A stretch of 64,000 nt of DNA from Microbacterium enclense (GTDB lineage: Bacteria; Actinomycetota; Actinomycetes; Actinomycetales; Microbacteriaceae): the NCBI RefSeq assembly GCF_001456955.1, contig NZ_KQ758476.1, positions 1 to 64,000 of the forward strand. The letters run 5' to 3'. The translations under genes were made by a program, and so were the position numbers. Numbering within the stretch: position 1 is the stretch's first letter; the number at the start of each line of letters is the position of its first letter. Positions 52,510 through 62,865 of the stretch are shown here, in pieces. The notes under the pieces were generated by a model. It saw only the letters and a program-made list of their open reading frames with translations, was not told where the DNA came from and did not search any database.

Positions 52510-53102
52510 CGCGCGACCTCCCGGGCGTCGATGGCGGTGCGCGAGGCGTGTCCGGCGATCACCAGCACGGCGTAGCCGCGCTCGGCGAACTCCTCTGCGA
52601 TCCGCCACCAGTCGAGCGGTTCGCCGCCGTGGCGATCGGGGGCGACGAGCACGAGCCCCTCGACGTCGGCGCGCAGAGCTGCGAGCTCGAGCAGCAGCCG
52701 GATGCGCAGAGACGGCTCGACGTTGCCGATGGGCAGGCCGGCGATCGCGTCGAGCCCGATGCCCTCCAGCCACCGCGCGGCGGCGAACGGGGTGGGCGCG
52801 TGACCGGCGAACATCAGCTCCTCGGCGACGACGCCGGTGACCGAGACGTTCGGTTCGGGTTCCGACACGACGGGCGCGTCGACGAGGGCGATGCGGCGGC
52901 GCAGGGTCTTGGCATCCACCCGTCCGTCGATGGTGACGGTGCCGCGATCGGTCTTCATGCGACCGGATGCCACGAGGCCCAGCACCGTGGGACGCTGCTC
53001 GGTCTCGGCGACGACGAGGCTCGCGCGGCCGGTCTCGAACGCCGTCGAGGTCTCGGGCAGGGCGCTGCGGCCCTTGGCGACGGCGTCGACGACGATCTTC
53101 AC
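52506..53102 (-). CDS. Degenerate ABC-ATPase-like protein
   Basis: A 198-residue protein that follows the outline of an ABC ATPase but lacks its catalytic motifs. Where Walker A should be is TEQRPTVLGLVASGRM, although the strand after it (DRGTVTIDGRVD) is well kept. The signature region reads NVEPSLRIRLLLELAALRAD and the Walker B region LVLVAPDRHGG. It cannot bind ATP in the usual way. It lies between TetR and YhgE genes with 4-base overlaps on both sides, so it probably works with the YhgE protein. Confidence 0.75.
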   Translation of the reverse strand: MKIVVDAVAKGRSALPETSTAFETGRASLVVAETEQRPTVLGLVASGRMKTDRGTVTIDGRVDAKTLRRRIALVDAPVVSEPEPNVSVTGVVAEELMFAGHAPTPFAAARWLEGIGLDAIAGLPIGNVEPSLRIRLLLELAALRADVEGLVLVAPDRHGGEPLDWWRIAEEFAERGYAVLVIAGHASRTAIDAREVAR

Positions 53103-53704
53103 GAGGCCTCCAGGTCGGGGTGCTCGGCGAGCAGCGCGCGCGCCTCGGTCCAGGAGAGCCCCGCGATCCCGAGCACCGCGCAGACCGCGATCGCGCGTGC
53201 GGTCGAGCTCTCGGCGTCGACGCGGGCGACGACCGTGCGGCCGGTCTCTTCGAGCAGGCGCGACAGCGTGGGGGCGGGGAGGTCGGTGCGCAGCTCTCCG
53301 GCCTCCTGCCCGCGGCGGACGATCTGGTCGATACGGCGGCGGAGCGGCGCGAGGGCGGCGGAGGTCTCGGCGAGGTGGGCGTCGTCGAGCGCGAGGGCCG
53401 CGGCGGCCTGCACGTGCGCGGCTTCGCGCCAGAGTTCGGAGGCGAGGCGGGCCAGCGCGACGCGCGCGTCGGCGTCGTCGACGCCCGCGGCGATGGCGTT
53501 GAAGCGCTCGGCGCCGGCGGCGATGACCTCGCGCACGATGGCGTTGCGGTCGTCGAAGTGGCCGTAGAGGGCGCGGCGCGAGAGGCCGGCGCGGCGGGCG
53601 ATCGAGTCGATCGACGCCCGCGGGTCGTGGCCGATGGCGGCGGTGGCCGCGGTTAGGATGCCGGCGCGGTTCTCGACGGCGTCGCGGCGGGTGGAGGTGC
53701 TCAC
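53099..53704 (-). CDS. TetR-family transcriptional regulator
   Basis: A 201-residue repressor: N-terminal HTH (ILTAATAAIGHDPRASIDSIARRAGLSRRALYGHFDDRNAIVREVI) and a helical ligand domain. The GTG start lies just downstream of a perfect 24-bp palindrome (53723-53746) that is most likely its operator, so it should repress its own operon with the pseudo-ABC and YhgE genes. It overlaps the next gene by 4 bases (GTGA). Confidence 0.9.
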   Translation of the reverse strand: MSTSTRRDAVENRAGILTAATAAIGHDPRASIDSIARRAGLSRRALYGHFDDRNAIVREVIAAGAERFNAIAAGVDDADARVALARLASELWREAAHVQAAAALALDDAHLAETSAALAPLRRRIDQIVRRGQEAGELRTDLPAPTLSRLLEETGRTVVARVDAESSTARAIAVCAVLGIAGLSWTEARALLAEHPDLEAS

Positions 53705-53722
53705 GGGGATCAGTCTACGCCG

Positions 53723-53746
53723 AACTTGCACGCCAGTGTGCAAGTT
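53723..53746. promoter_or_regulatory. TetR operator
   Basis: Perfect 9-bp inverted repeat AACTTGCAC / GTGCAAGTT separated by 6 bases, located 19 bases ahead of the TetR start codon. Size and symmetry are those of TetR-family sites. Confidence 0.85.
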
Positions 53747-53772
53747 AATCACCCCCTGCGTCCGCTATCTCG

Positions 53773-54044
53773 GTGACTTGCGGGAAGTGTTCGCGGGGGA
53801 GGGGCTTTTTCGAGCACGCGGCGCAAGTCATCGTTTGGAGGCGCGGGTGGCCGGGTGAGGCCGGTGACTCGCGGGTTATGCACGCGGCGGCCGTCTTCCG
53901 GCGGGCATAAGGCGCAAGTCACCGACTTACGGGCCGGGGCCGGTCGTGTTCCCGGCCCGGGGTGGGCGCGCGGGGCGCGGGAGCGGTGACTTGCGGCGTA
54001 TGCACCCGAGCGTGCGCGTTCGGCGGGCATGGGCCGCAAGTCAC
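53773..54044. repeat. Three palindromic elements of the GTGACTTGCG...CGCAAGTCAC type
   Basis: Units 53773-53831, 53863-53923 and 53986-54044, each about 60 bp, start with GTGACT(T/C)GCG and end with the complement CGCAAGTCA(C). The inner sequences also resemble each other (TATGCAC and GGCGGGCAT in units 2 and 3). This is a REP/BIME-like array. Confidence 0.82.
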
Positions 54045-54054
54045 GGGCCGGGCC

Positions 54055-54139
54055 GGGAGCGGCAAGAGAGCGCGCGGCCAGGGAGCGGCATGAGAGCGCG
54101 CGGCCGGGAGCGGCAAGAGAGTGCGCGGCCAGGGAGCGG
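54055..54139. repeat. Tandem 25-26-bp repeat, 3.3 copies
   Basis: Copies starting at 54055, 54081, 54106 and 54132 follow GGGAGCGGCAAGAGAGCGCG with few changes; the last is partial. Confidence 0.8.
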
Positions 54140-54147
54140 AAAGGGAA

Positions 54148-54178
54148 AGAGCCCGCGGCGCTCGGCGCCGCGGGCTCT
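54148..54178 (-). terminator. Terminator of argG
   Basis: A perfect 13-bp stem (54148-54160 with 54166-54178), 5-base loop, followed on the minus strand by a T/C-rich run, 16 bases after the argG stop. Confidence 0.85.
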
Positions 54179-54193
54179 CGCCGGGGTGCTTCG

Positions 54194-55714
<1,521 letters not shown>

Positions 55715-56398
55715 TCAGCCGACGGTGACGCCGGTGATCGTCACCGGGTTCGCCGGGGCGCCGTCGCGCGCGCCGCCGGTGACGCCTCCCGCGGCGATCG
55801 ACTGCACGACGGCCAGGCCCTCGGGCGACATCGTGCCGAAGACGGTGTAGTTCGGATCGAGCTGCGTGTCTTCGTACACCAGGAAGAACTGCGAGCCGTT
55901 CGTGCCGGGCCCCGCGTTGGCCATCGCCACCGTGCCCGCGGGGTACGTCTCGCTCCCGTCGAGCTCGTCGGCGAACCGGTATCCCGGGCCTCCGCGGCCG
56001 GTGCCGGTGGGGTCGCCGCACTGCAGCACGTAGATGCCCGAGGTGGTGAGTCGGTGGCACTCGGTGTTCGTGAAGTACTGCTGCTGCGCGAGCGAGACGA
56101 AGCTCTCGACGGTGCAGGGTGTGCGCTCGCCGTCGAGGGTCAGCGGGATGTCGCCGGCCGAGGTCTGCAGCACCGCCTGCACCTCACCGGTGGGCTGGTC
56201 GGTTCCCGTCGCCGGCGGCGTGACGTCGACCGCGGGCTGCCCCGAGGCGGGGTAGGCGCATTCGCCCGACACCGCGCCCGCGCTCGGCGCGCTCTCGCTC
56301 GCCGCGCTGGTCGCCGGAGCCGATCCTGTCGACGCGCATCCGGCGAGCATGAGCAGGGCGGAGGCGGCGAGGGCCGCGGACATCAGTCGAGTGCGCAC
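55715..56398 (-). CDS. Cyclophilin-type peptidyl-prolyl isomerase lipoprotein
   Basis: A 227-residue protein: signal with lipobox LMLAGC, a Ser/Ala/Pro linker, then a cyclophilin domain with ECHRLTTSGIYVLQCGDPTGTGRGGPGYRFADEL and NGSQFFLVYEDTQLDPNYTVFG. The catalytic Arg (in CHRL) and the GSQFF motif are present. It should help fold secreted proteins at the membrane surface. GTG at 56398 follows GGAG; ATG at 56383 is an alternative. Confidence 0.92.
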   Translation of the reverse strand: MRTRLMSAALAASALLMLAGCASTGSAPATSAASESAPSAGAVSGECAYPASGQPAVDVTPPATGTDQPTGEVQAVLQTSAGDIPLTLDGERTPCTVESFVSLAQQQYFTNTECHRLTTSGIYVLQCGDPTGTGRGGPGYRFADELDGSETYPAGTVAMANAGPGTNGSQFFLVYEDTQLDPNYTVFGTMSPEGLAVVQSIAAGGVTGGARDGAPANPVTITGVTVG

Positions 56399-56469
56399 GC
56401 GCTCCAGGGTAGGACGGCACGCCGGCATCGGCGAGCACGCGCACCGCGTCTGCGATGATTCCCAGGCGG

Positions 56470-57168
56470 TCACCCTGAGTGCGGGCGGATGCCGCGCGCC
56501 CGGCCGACGGCGACGACACCGAAAGCGAGTGCGATGATGCCCGACGCGATCACGACGATGTAGCCGATCACCGAGCCCCACCCGTGAGTTGCCGGGTCGA
56601 GGAACGGGTACGGGTACCAGAACGGGGCGCCCGTGGTCGGGTTGGTGATGAGCGGGGCGCGCAACAGGGTGTAGACGATCCAGACGATGGGGAAGATCGC
56701 CGCCCCGAACGCCGCCGACCAGGGCAGCCGGCGACGGTTGGGCCCGATGAGAACGTCGAGCAGCAGGAACAGCGGCCCCCATACGTGCATGATCTCGTTC
56801 GACCAGCCGACGGTCTCGGGCTGCAGCGCGAGGCCCCGCAGGAGCAGGTTGTAGACCACCCCGGTGACGATCATGTACGTCGAGATCCACGCCAGGGCGG
56901 TGGCGAGCGCGGGCAGGTCGACTTCGGACGCCCGGCCGCGCACGAAGAAGCGCACGCCCGCGACGACGAGCACGACGACAGCCGACAGGTTCGAGAGGAT
57001 CGTGAAGTAGCTGAAGAAGTTGGCGGTCACCGTCGCCAGGTCGCGCCCCCGGGCGAGCGCCTCCGACAGCGTCGAGACGAACTGTGCCAGGACAGCGGCG
57101 GCGATCAGCGCGGCGACGGCCAGTCGCCCGAGGCTCCATCCGACGGCCCACTCGCGTGATCGCAGCAT
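56470..57168 (-). CDS. Pr6Pr-family six-helix membrane protein
   Basis: A 232-residue protein with six membrane helices matching the Pr6Pr pattern: FFSYFTILSNLSAVVVL, MIVTGVVYNLLLRG, NEIMHVWGPLFLLLDVLIGP, WIVYTLLRAPLITNPTTGAPFWYPYPFLDP. The family has no established function. It follows the cyclophilin gene's upstream side by 71 bases in the same direction. Confidence 0.85.
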   Translation of the reverse strand: MLRSREWAVGWSLGRLAVAALIAAAVLAQFVSTLSEALARGRDLATVTANFFSYFTILSNLSAVVVLVVAGVRFFVRGRASEVDLPALATALAWISTYMIVTGVVYNLLLRGLALQPETVGWSNEIMHVWGPLFLLLDVLIGPNRRRLPWSAAFGAAIFPIVWIVYTLLRAPLITNPTTGAPFWYPYPFLDPATHGWGSVIGYIVVIASGIIALAFGVVAVGRARGIRPHSG

Positions 57169-57480
57169 CGCCCCAGGCTAACGGCGCACCGCTCGCGGAT
57201 GGAGGTCCGCGGTCAGCGGCCCCCTCGCCGCCGAGGTCGGCGCCCCGGACCGAGGTCGCCTCGCTCCGCCCACCGGCCGGCATCGTGTCCGATTTCGAGG
57301 TGGCCGACGGCGGACCTGTGCTCGGCACCGCCGGGGAGGCGGGATCAGCCTGGATGTCACGGGGGATCGGTGCGGCCGATATCGCCTGAGGCGAAGGCGC
57401 CGGACCCCACTCACCCGGCGGCAGAGCGGGCCTCGAGCTCGGTGAGCGTCGCGGGGCCGGGCCGTCGAGCGCGGAGTACC
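57169..57480. other. 312-bp intergenic region, nothing recognised
   Basis: It separates the divergent Pr6Pr and FadR-type genes. No hairpin, repeat or open frame with coding character stands out beyond the GGAG ahead of 57481. Confidence 0.5.
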
Positions 57481-58248
57481 ATGCTCACCATGCCCGCCCC
57501 GTCCGCCGACGCGCAGTCGATCTCTGCGAGGCGGGGCTCGATCGACCGGATCGGTGTGAGGGTGCTCGACGAGATGGTCGAGATGATCGTCACCGGGACG
57601 GTGGCCGTCGGCGAATACCTCCCCCCGGAGCAGGCGCTGTGCGAGGAGTTCGGCGTGAGCCGGACGGTGATCCGCGAGTGCATCAAACGCCTGCAGGAGA
57701 AAGGCCTGGTCGTCGTCGCGCAAGGCCGCGGAACGCAGGTTCGGCGTTTCGACGACTGGAACGTGCTCGATGCCGACGTGCTCGACGCTCTCGTGCGCCA
57801 CGACGAGTCGCTGGGTGTGCTCGACGAGGTCAGCGTGGTGCGCGCGACGCTCGAGGGCGTCATGGCCGCAGAGGTGGCGGCCACGGGGAGCGAGGATTCG
57901 CATCTCGAGATCGGCGGTCACCTCGATGACATGCGCCGCCTGCAGGACGACGATCCGGCCTTCTTCGAGGCCGACATGGAGTTCCACCTCGCGGTGATGG
58001 CCGCATCGAAGAATCGCATCGCCGCCACGATCGCGCGCTCCTCCTTCGTTCGTCCTCGCCAGAGCGCGCGCGGGGACGGCATCGACCCCACGGATGCCGT
58101 CGCGCGTACGCTCGAGGAGCACGAGCGCGTCTTCGAGGCCATTCGCGCGGGCGATGCCGCCGGGGCGCGGGTGGCGATGGAGGAACACATCCTCGGGTCG
58201 TGGCGCCGCCGCCGGCACCCGGACGGCGCGCACCACCTCAGCCCCTGA
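57481..58248 (+). CDS. FadR-type GntR-family regulator
   Basis: A 255-residue regulator: winged helix (VLDEMVEMIVTGTVAVGEYLPPEQALCEEFGVSRTVIRECIKRLQEKGLVVVAQGRGTQVR) and FCD effector domain (FFEADMEFHLAVMAASKNRIAATI; HERVFEAIRAGDAAGARVAMEEHI). The metal-binding His and Asp residues of FCD proteins are visible. ATG 57481 has GGAG at good spacing; ATG 57490 is the alternative. No catabolic operon is adjacent; it may act elsewhere. Confidence 0.9.
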   Translation: MLTMPAPSADAQSISARRGSIDRIGVRVLDEMVEMIVTGTVAVGEYLPPEQALCEEFGVSRTVIRECIKRLQEKGLVVVAQGRGTQVRRFDDWNVLDADVLDALVRHDESLGVLDEVSVVRATLEGVMAAEVAATGSEDSHLEIGGHLDDMRRLQDDDPAFFEADMEFHLAVMAASKNRIAATIARSSFVRPRQSARGDGIDPTDAVARTLEEHERVFEAIRAGDAAGARVAMEEHILGSWRRRRHPDGAHHLSP

Positions 58249-58378
58249 CCTCCGTCGAGGTGGAAGACCTCGGCACGTCGGTCCGCGGCGCTCGGCCGTG
58301 GATGCGCCCGGCGGGGGCGGTGTCGGACCGCCTCGATAGGATGGGGTGTACCGCCGGAATCAGACGCGAGGAGCGCAC

Positions 58379-59665
58379 ATGCCCGGAATCGTGATCGTCG
58401 GCGTCCAGTGGGGCGACGAGGGCAAGGGCAAGGCCACCGACCTGCTCGGTGAGCGCACCGACTGGGTGGTGAAGTTCAACGGCGGAAACAACGCCGGCCA
58501 CACCGTCGTCATCGGCGACGAGAAGTACGCGCTGCACCTGCTGCCCAGCGGCATCCTGTCTCCGGGCGTGACCCCCGTGATCGGCAACGGCGTCGTCGTC
58601 GACCTCGAGGTGCTCTTCAACGAGCTCGAGGCGCTCAACGCGCGCGGCCTCGACACCTCGCGTCTGAAGATCAGCGCGAACGCGCACATCATCACGCAGT
58701 ACCACCGCACGCTCGACAAGGTCACCGAGCGCTTCCTGGGCAAGCGCATGATCGGCACCACGGGCCGCGGCATCGGTCCCGCCTACGCCGACAAGATCAA
58801 CCGCGTCGGCATCCGCGTGCAAGACCTCTTCGACGAGAACATCCTGCGCCAGAAGGTCGAGGGTGCGCTCGACCAGAAGAACCACCTGCTGGTCAAGATC
58901 TTCAACCGCCGGTCCATCACGGCCGACGAGATCGTCGACGACCTGCTCGCCTACGCCGAGCGCGTGCGCCCCATGGTGGCCGACACCTCGCTGCTGCTCA
59001 ACGACGCGCTCGACGCGGGCGATGTCGTGGTGTTCGAGGGCGGTCAGGCCACCATGCTCGACGTCGACCACGGCACCTACCCGTTCGTGACGTCGTCGTC
59101 GGCCACGGCCGGTGGTGCATCGACGGGCTCGGGCGTGGGCCCGAACCGGCTGGACCGCATCGTCGGCATCGTCAAGGCCTACACGACCCGTGTCGGTTCG
59201 GGTCCGTTCCCCACCGAACTGTTCGACGAGAGCGGCGACTGGCTGCGCTCGCGCGGGTTCGAGTTCGGCACCACCACCGGCCGCCCGCGCCGCGTCGGCT
59301 GGTACGACGCCCCCATCACGCGCTACGCCACCCGCATCAACGGCATCACCGACCTCGTGCTGACCAAGCTCGACATCCTCGGCGGCCTCGAGCAGATCCC
59401 CGTCTGCGTCGCGTACGACGTCGACGGCGAGCGGTTCGACGACCTGCCGGTGAACCAGACCGACTTCCACCACGCGAAGCCGATCTACGAGACCTACCCG
59501 GGCTGGAGCGAAGACATCTCGTCGGCGCGCACCTTCGACGATCTGCCGCAGACCGCGCAGGATTACGTGCTCGCCCTCGAGAAGATGAGCGGCACGCGCA
59601 TTTCCGTCATCGGCGTGGGCCCCGCCCGCGATCAGGTGATCGTGCGCCACGACCTCATCGACTGA
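58379..59665 (+). CDS. purA: Adenylosuccinate synthetase
   Basis: A 428-residue enzyme making adenylosuccinate from IMP, aspartate and GTP in AMP synthesis. [16 protein letters not shown] (residues 7-22), [11 protein letters not shown], the IMP loop [14 protein letters not shown] and [28 protein letters not shown] are all conserved. GAGGAG precedes the ATG. Its stop overlaps the next start by one base. Confidence 0.97.
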   Translation: MPGIVIVGVQWGDEGKGKATDLLGERTDWVVKFNGGNNAGHTVVIGDEKYALHLLPSGILSPGVTPVIGNGVVVDLEVLFNELEALNARGLDTSRLKISANAHIITQYHRTLDKVTERFLGKRMIGTTGRGIGPAYADKINRVGIRVQDLFDENILRQKVEGALDQKNHLLVKIFNRRSITADEIVDDLLAYAERVRPMVADTSLLLNDALDAGDVVVFEGGQATMLDVDHGTYPFVTSSSATAGGASTGSGVGPNRLDRIVGIVKAYTTRVGSGPFPTELFDESGDWLRSRGFEFGTTTGRPRRVGWYDAPITRYATRINGITDLVLTKLDILGGLEQIPVCVAYDVDGERFDDLPVNQTDFHHAKPIYETYPGWSEDISSARTFDDLPQTAQDYVLALEKMSGTRISVIGVGPARDQVIVRHDLID

Positions 59666-60864
59666 TGCGGTTCTGGGTCGGCGCCTACGCCCCCGACAAC
59701 GGGTCGGCGGAGGGCATCGGCATCCTTCAGGCGGGTGAGGCCGAGGCGCCGACCGCCAGCGGTCCCCTGGGCATGGTCGGCACGGCCGTCGCCGCCCCTG
59801 GCTCGCCGTCGTGGATCGCCGCCCACCCGACGCTCGACGTGCTCTACGCCGCGCTCGAGTTCGACGGCACGGTGCAGGCCTACCGGCGTGTGTCCGAGAC
59901 GCGTCTGGCGCCGCTGGGCCCGCCCGTCGAGGCGGGTTCGGCCGTGTGCCACGTCGCCGTGTCGCCCGACGCGTCGTTCCTCGTCGCGAGCTGCTGGGGC
60001 GACGGTCGCGTCGTGCGGATCGACCTGGATGCCGCGGGCCGCCCGTCGCGCCCCGTCGTCGCCGCGGAGGCAGTCGATCCCTACGGCGTCGCACCCGCCG
60101 AGGGGGCGGTGTCGACCGGAGCGCGGGTGTCGGGCGCAGTCGTCCCCGATCTCGCGGCCGCGGCCCGCGCTCTGCGCGAGGCCGCCGGTGAAGAATATGC
60201 GCACCTCATCCCCGCCTACGACGACGTCCCCGAGACCGACGCCGAGTCCGAGGAGGCTCTGGCGGGCGATCGCGTCTCGCGCGCGCACCAGGCGATCTTC
60301 CTCCCGGGCGGGCTCGTGGCGACCACCGAGATGGGCCTCGACCTCGTGCGCATCTGGCGCGCGACAGACACCGGGCTGCGGGCGGTGCAGGACGTCGTGC
60401 TGCCCGAGGGCAGCGGTCCGCGCCATGGTCTCTGGCATCCGTCCGGCCACCTCTACGTCGTGACTGAACTCAGCCGCGAGGTCTTCGTGCTCGCGCCGGA
60501 TCGCGAAGGACGCTGGCACCTCCGCTCCGGGCAGCCGCTCCTCGGCTCCCTCGACACCGACACCGCGGCCGAGATCTGCGCGAGCCGCGACGCCTCCACG
60601 CTCTACGCCGGGGTGCGCGGCAGCGACACCGTCGGCGTGCTCTCGGTGCGGGGGGCCGGCGAGACGCTCCAGCTGCTCGCGCTGGCCGAGACGGGCACGC
60701 ACTGGCCGCGCCACCACGTCGTCGTCGACGACATGCTGCTCGTGGCCGGGCAGCTGGCGCACGAGATCGTGTCGCTGCCGCTCGACGTGCGCACCGGGGT
60801 GCCGGGGCGGGTGCGGCACCGCACCGCGTCGCCGTCGCCGACGCGGCTGCTGCCGATGCGCTGA
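59665..60864 (+). CDS. Lactonase-fold (beta-propeller) protein
   Basis: A 399-residue protein of the 7-bladed propeller class that includes 6-phosphogluconolactonase of the YbhE type: WVGAYAPDNGSAEGIGI, AVCHVAVSPDASFLVASCWGDGRV, GSGPRHGLWHPSGHLYVVTELSREVFVL, THWPRHHVVVDD. An extra acidic insert lies at about residues 155-200. Coupling to purA (TGATG) indicates co-transcription. True substrate unknown. Confidence 0.85.
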   Translation: MRFWVGAYAPDNGSAEGIGILQAGEAEAPTASGPLGMVGTAVAAPGSPSWIAAHPTLDVLYAALEFDGTVQAYRRVSETRLAPLGPPVEAGSAVCHVAVSPDASFLVASCWGDGRVVRIDLDAAGRPSRPVVAAEAVDPYGVAPAEGAVSTGARVSGAVVPDLAAAARALREAAGEEYAHLIPAYDDVPETDAESEEALAGDRVSRAHQAIFLPGGLVATTEMGLDLVRIWRATDTGLRAVQDVVLPEGSGPRHGLWHPSGHLYVVTELSREVFVLAPDREGRWHLRSGQPLLGSLDTDTAAEICASRDASTLYAGVRGSDTVGVLSVRGAGETLQLLALAETGTHWPRHHVVVDDMLLVAGQLAHEIVSLPLDVRTGVPGRVRHRTASPSPTRLLPMR

Positions 60865-60897
60865 GGGAGCGCCACGCCCCACGGGACGCCCCCTCAG
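60861..60897. terminator. Bidirectional terminator overlapping the lactonase stop
   Basis: A 13-bp imperfect stem (60861-60873 with 60885-60897, CTGAGGG/CCCTCAG outermost) lies between convergent genes. Confidence 0.6.
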
Positions 60898-60910
60898 CAC
60901 GTTCATCGCC

Positions 60911-62863
60911 TCAGGCGGTCGGTATCCACACGCGCATGGTGGAGGGACCCCGGTTGCCCCAGTCGTGATAGGGCACGAGCGCCACGCGCTCGGTCTCGCC
61001 CAGCCCCCCGGACACCGCCTGCGTGTAGGGCCAGTCGCCCGGGTGGGCGGCTCGACGCGCGACGTCGACCCAGACGCGGCCGTCCTGCTCGGTCGGCGTG
61101 CTCCCGCGGTCCAGGGCCACCTCGCCGACGTCGCCGTGTCCCGAGAGATCGGTCGACTCGAGGGCGAGCACCTCCGGGCCGCGCTCCACCGCCACGCAGC
61201 CGCGGACGGCATCGATGCGGGGATCGGGGTCGACGACCCGCGGTGCCATCGGCAGTTCCAGCTCGACGACGTCGCCGGCGCGGAACGCGCGCGTCACGTC
61301 GGCGCGGCCGGGTGCCACGGAGACCGTCTCGACCACGGCGCCCCCGCTCCATACGCGAATCGCGGCGCCCTCGGCCCACTCCGGAACGCGCAGTGACAGG
61401 GTCCAGGGCTCGTCCGCGTCGCGGTCGACGCTCACGCGGACGGTGCCGTCGCTCGGGTAGGCGGTGTCGACGCGCAGCGACACGTCTCGGCCGTCATCGA
61501 GGGTCGTGCGGATCTCGGCGGGCGCGTACTGGTGGATCTGGATGCCGCGATCATCGGCCGTGGCGATGTAGGCGTCGAGACTGGCGAGGGTGCGGGCGAC
61601 GTTCGGCGGGCAGCACGACACTTCGAACCAGGGCGCGCGCAACGACGAGGAGGCGCGCGGCGAGGTCGCGTCGGGGTCGGGCACCACACCCGGTACGCGC
61701 TGATGGAGCGTGTTCGCGTAGAAGAAGCTGCGGCCGTCGGCCGACGGCGAGGTCGCGACCACGTTGAAGAGCGTGCGCTCGATCAGGTCGGCGTAGGCGC
61801 TCTCGCCTCCCGAGAGCAGCAGACGCCACGAGAACATCACCGACGCGATGCCGGCGCACGTCTCGGAGTACGCGCGATCCGACGGCAGTTCCCAGTCGTC
61901 GCCGAAGGCCTCGTCCTGATGGTGCGAGCCCTGACCGCCCGTGATGTAGGTGCGTCGCCCGCGGGTGCGCGTCCACTGTGCGCGCAACGCGTCGAGAAGG
62001 TCGTCGTCGCGGGTCTCGACGGCGACGTCGACGGCGCCGGCCGCCAGGTAATTCGCCCGCACAGCGTGACCGCTCAAGGCGGTGGCATCCCGGATCGGCA
62101 CGTCGTCCTGGAAGTAGCGGCGTCCCCACTCGATGTCGGCGAGCGTGTCGTGTCCGCGGCGCGCGACGAACAACGCCGCCTGCGCGGCGTAGCGCTCGTC
62201 GCCCGTGACACGGGCCAGCTCGGCGAGGGCCGCTTCGATCTCGGGGTGGCCGCAGAAGGAGGGGATGCCATCGGCTCCGAACACCTCGCAGACGAGGTCG
62301 GCGGCGCGACGGGCGATGAGGAGAAGGCCGTCGTCAGCGCCTGGCCGGGTGCGTTCGCGTGCGACCGCCGCCTGGAAGAGGTGGCCGAGGCAATACAGCT
62401 CGTGTCCCCACTCGAGATCCGACCAGCGGGGCTGCTGTCCGGGGCGGCCGAACTCCGTGTTGAGGTAGCCGTCGATCTCCTGCGCGGCGCCGACCCGTTC
62501 GACGACGGCGCGGAAGGTGCGCTCGAGTTCCTCGTCGTCGTGCCGGCCGAGCTCCCACGCCGCGGCTTCGAGGTACTTGTACACCTCGGAGTCGCTGAAC
62601 TCGCGCCCGCGGCGCCCGGCGGGCAGAGTTCCCGCGGCGGCGCGATCGAAGTTGGGCAGCCAGCCCTCGGACTCGAGACGGTCGAGGATGTGGGACAGGG
62701 TGTGCGCGGCGTTCACGCGCTGGCGCTCGCCCCAGAATCCGCCGGTGATGCGCACCTCGTCGAGACCGAGCGGTCGAAGCCGCGCCCGTGAGGGGACGAC
62801 GGGGGCGACGACGGTGCGCGCGGCGGCGGAGTCGAGCGGACGGGTGGGAAGTGTGGTCGACAT
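60911..62863 (-). CDS. GH127 beta-L-arabinofuranosidase
   Basis: A 650-residue cytoplasmic glycosidase, family length. The zinc-cysteine active site of GH127 is recognisable: SETCAG near residues 331-336 (Glu and first Cys) and SCCPPNVARTL near 414-424 (Cys pair with the nucleophile). It releases L-arabinose from beta-L-arabinofuranosides of plant glycoproteins. ATG 62863 has AAGGG six bases upstream; ATG 62869 would overlap the permease gene. It is third in a sugar-uptake operon. Confidence 0.92.
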   Translation of the reverse strand: MSTTLPTRPLDSAAARTVVAPVVPSRARLRPLGLDEVRITGGFWGERQRVNAAHTLSHILDRLESEGWLPNFDRAAAGTLPAGRRGREFSDSEVYKYLEAAAWELGRHDDEELERTFRAVVERVGAAQEIDGYLNTEFGRPGQQPRWSDLEWGHELYCLGHLFQAAVARERTRPGADDGLLLIARRAADLVCEVFGADGIPSFCGHPEIEAALAELARVTGDERYAAQAALFVARRGHDTLADIEWGRRYFQDDVPIRDATALSGHAVRANYLAAGAVDVAVETRDDDLLDALRAQWTRTRGRRTYITGGQGSHHQDEAFGDDWELPSDRAYSETCAGIASVMFSWRLLLSGGESAYADLIERTLFNVVATSPSADGRSFFYANTLHQRVPGVVPDPDATSPRASSSLRAPWFEVSCCPPNVARTLASLDAYIATADDRGIQIHQYAPAEIRTTLDDGRDVSLRVDTAYPSDGTVRVSVDRDADEPWTLSLRVPEWAEGAAIRVWSGGAVVETVSVAPGRADVTRAFRAGDVVELELPMAPRVVDPDPRIDAVRGCVAVERGPEVLALESTDLSGHGDVGEVALDRGSTPTEQDGRVWVDVARRAAHPGDWPYTQAVSGGLGETERVALVPYHDWGNRGPSTMRVWIPTA

Positions 62864-62865
62864 GG

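Larger units (their letters stand above)
53705..54193. other. 489-bp intergenic region dense in repeats
   Basis: No gene is supported. It holds the TetR operator (53723-53746), three palindromic elements (53773-54044), a 25-26-bp tandem repeat (54055-54139) and the argG terminator (54148-54178). Confidence 0.75.

Noticed and set aside
54055..54139. Tandem repeats considered as a CRISPR array
   Set aside because: Units are head to tail without unique spacers, and no cas gene is nearby.
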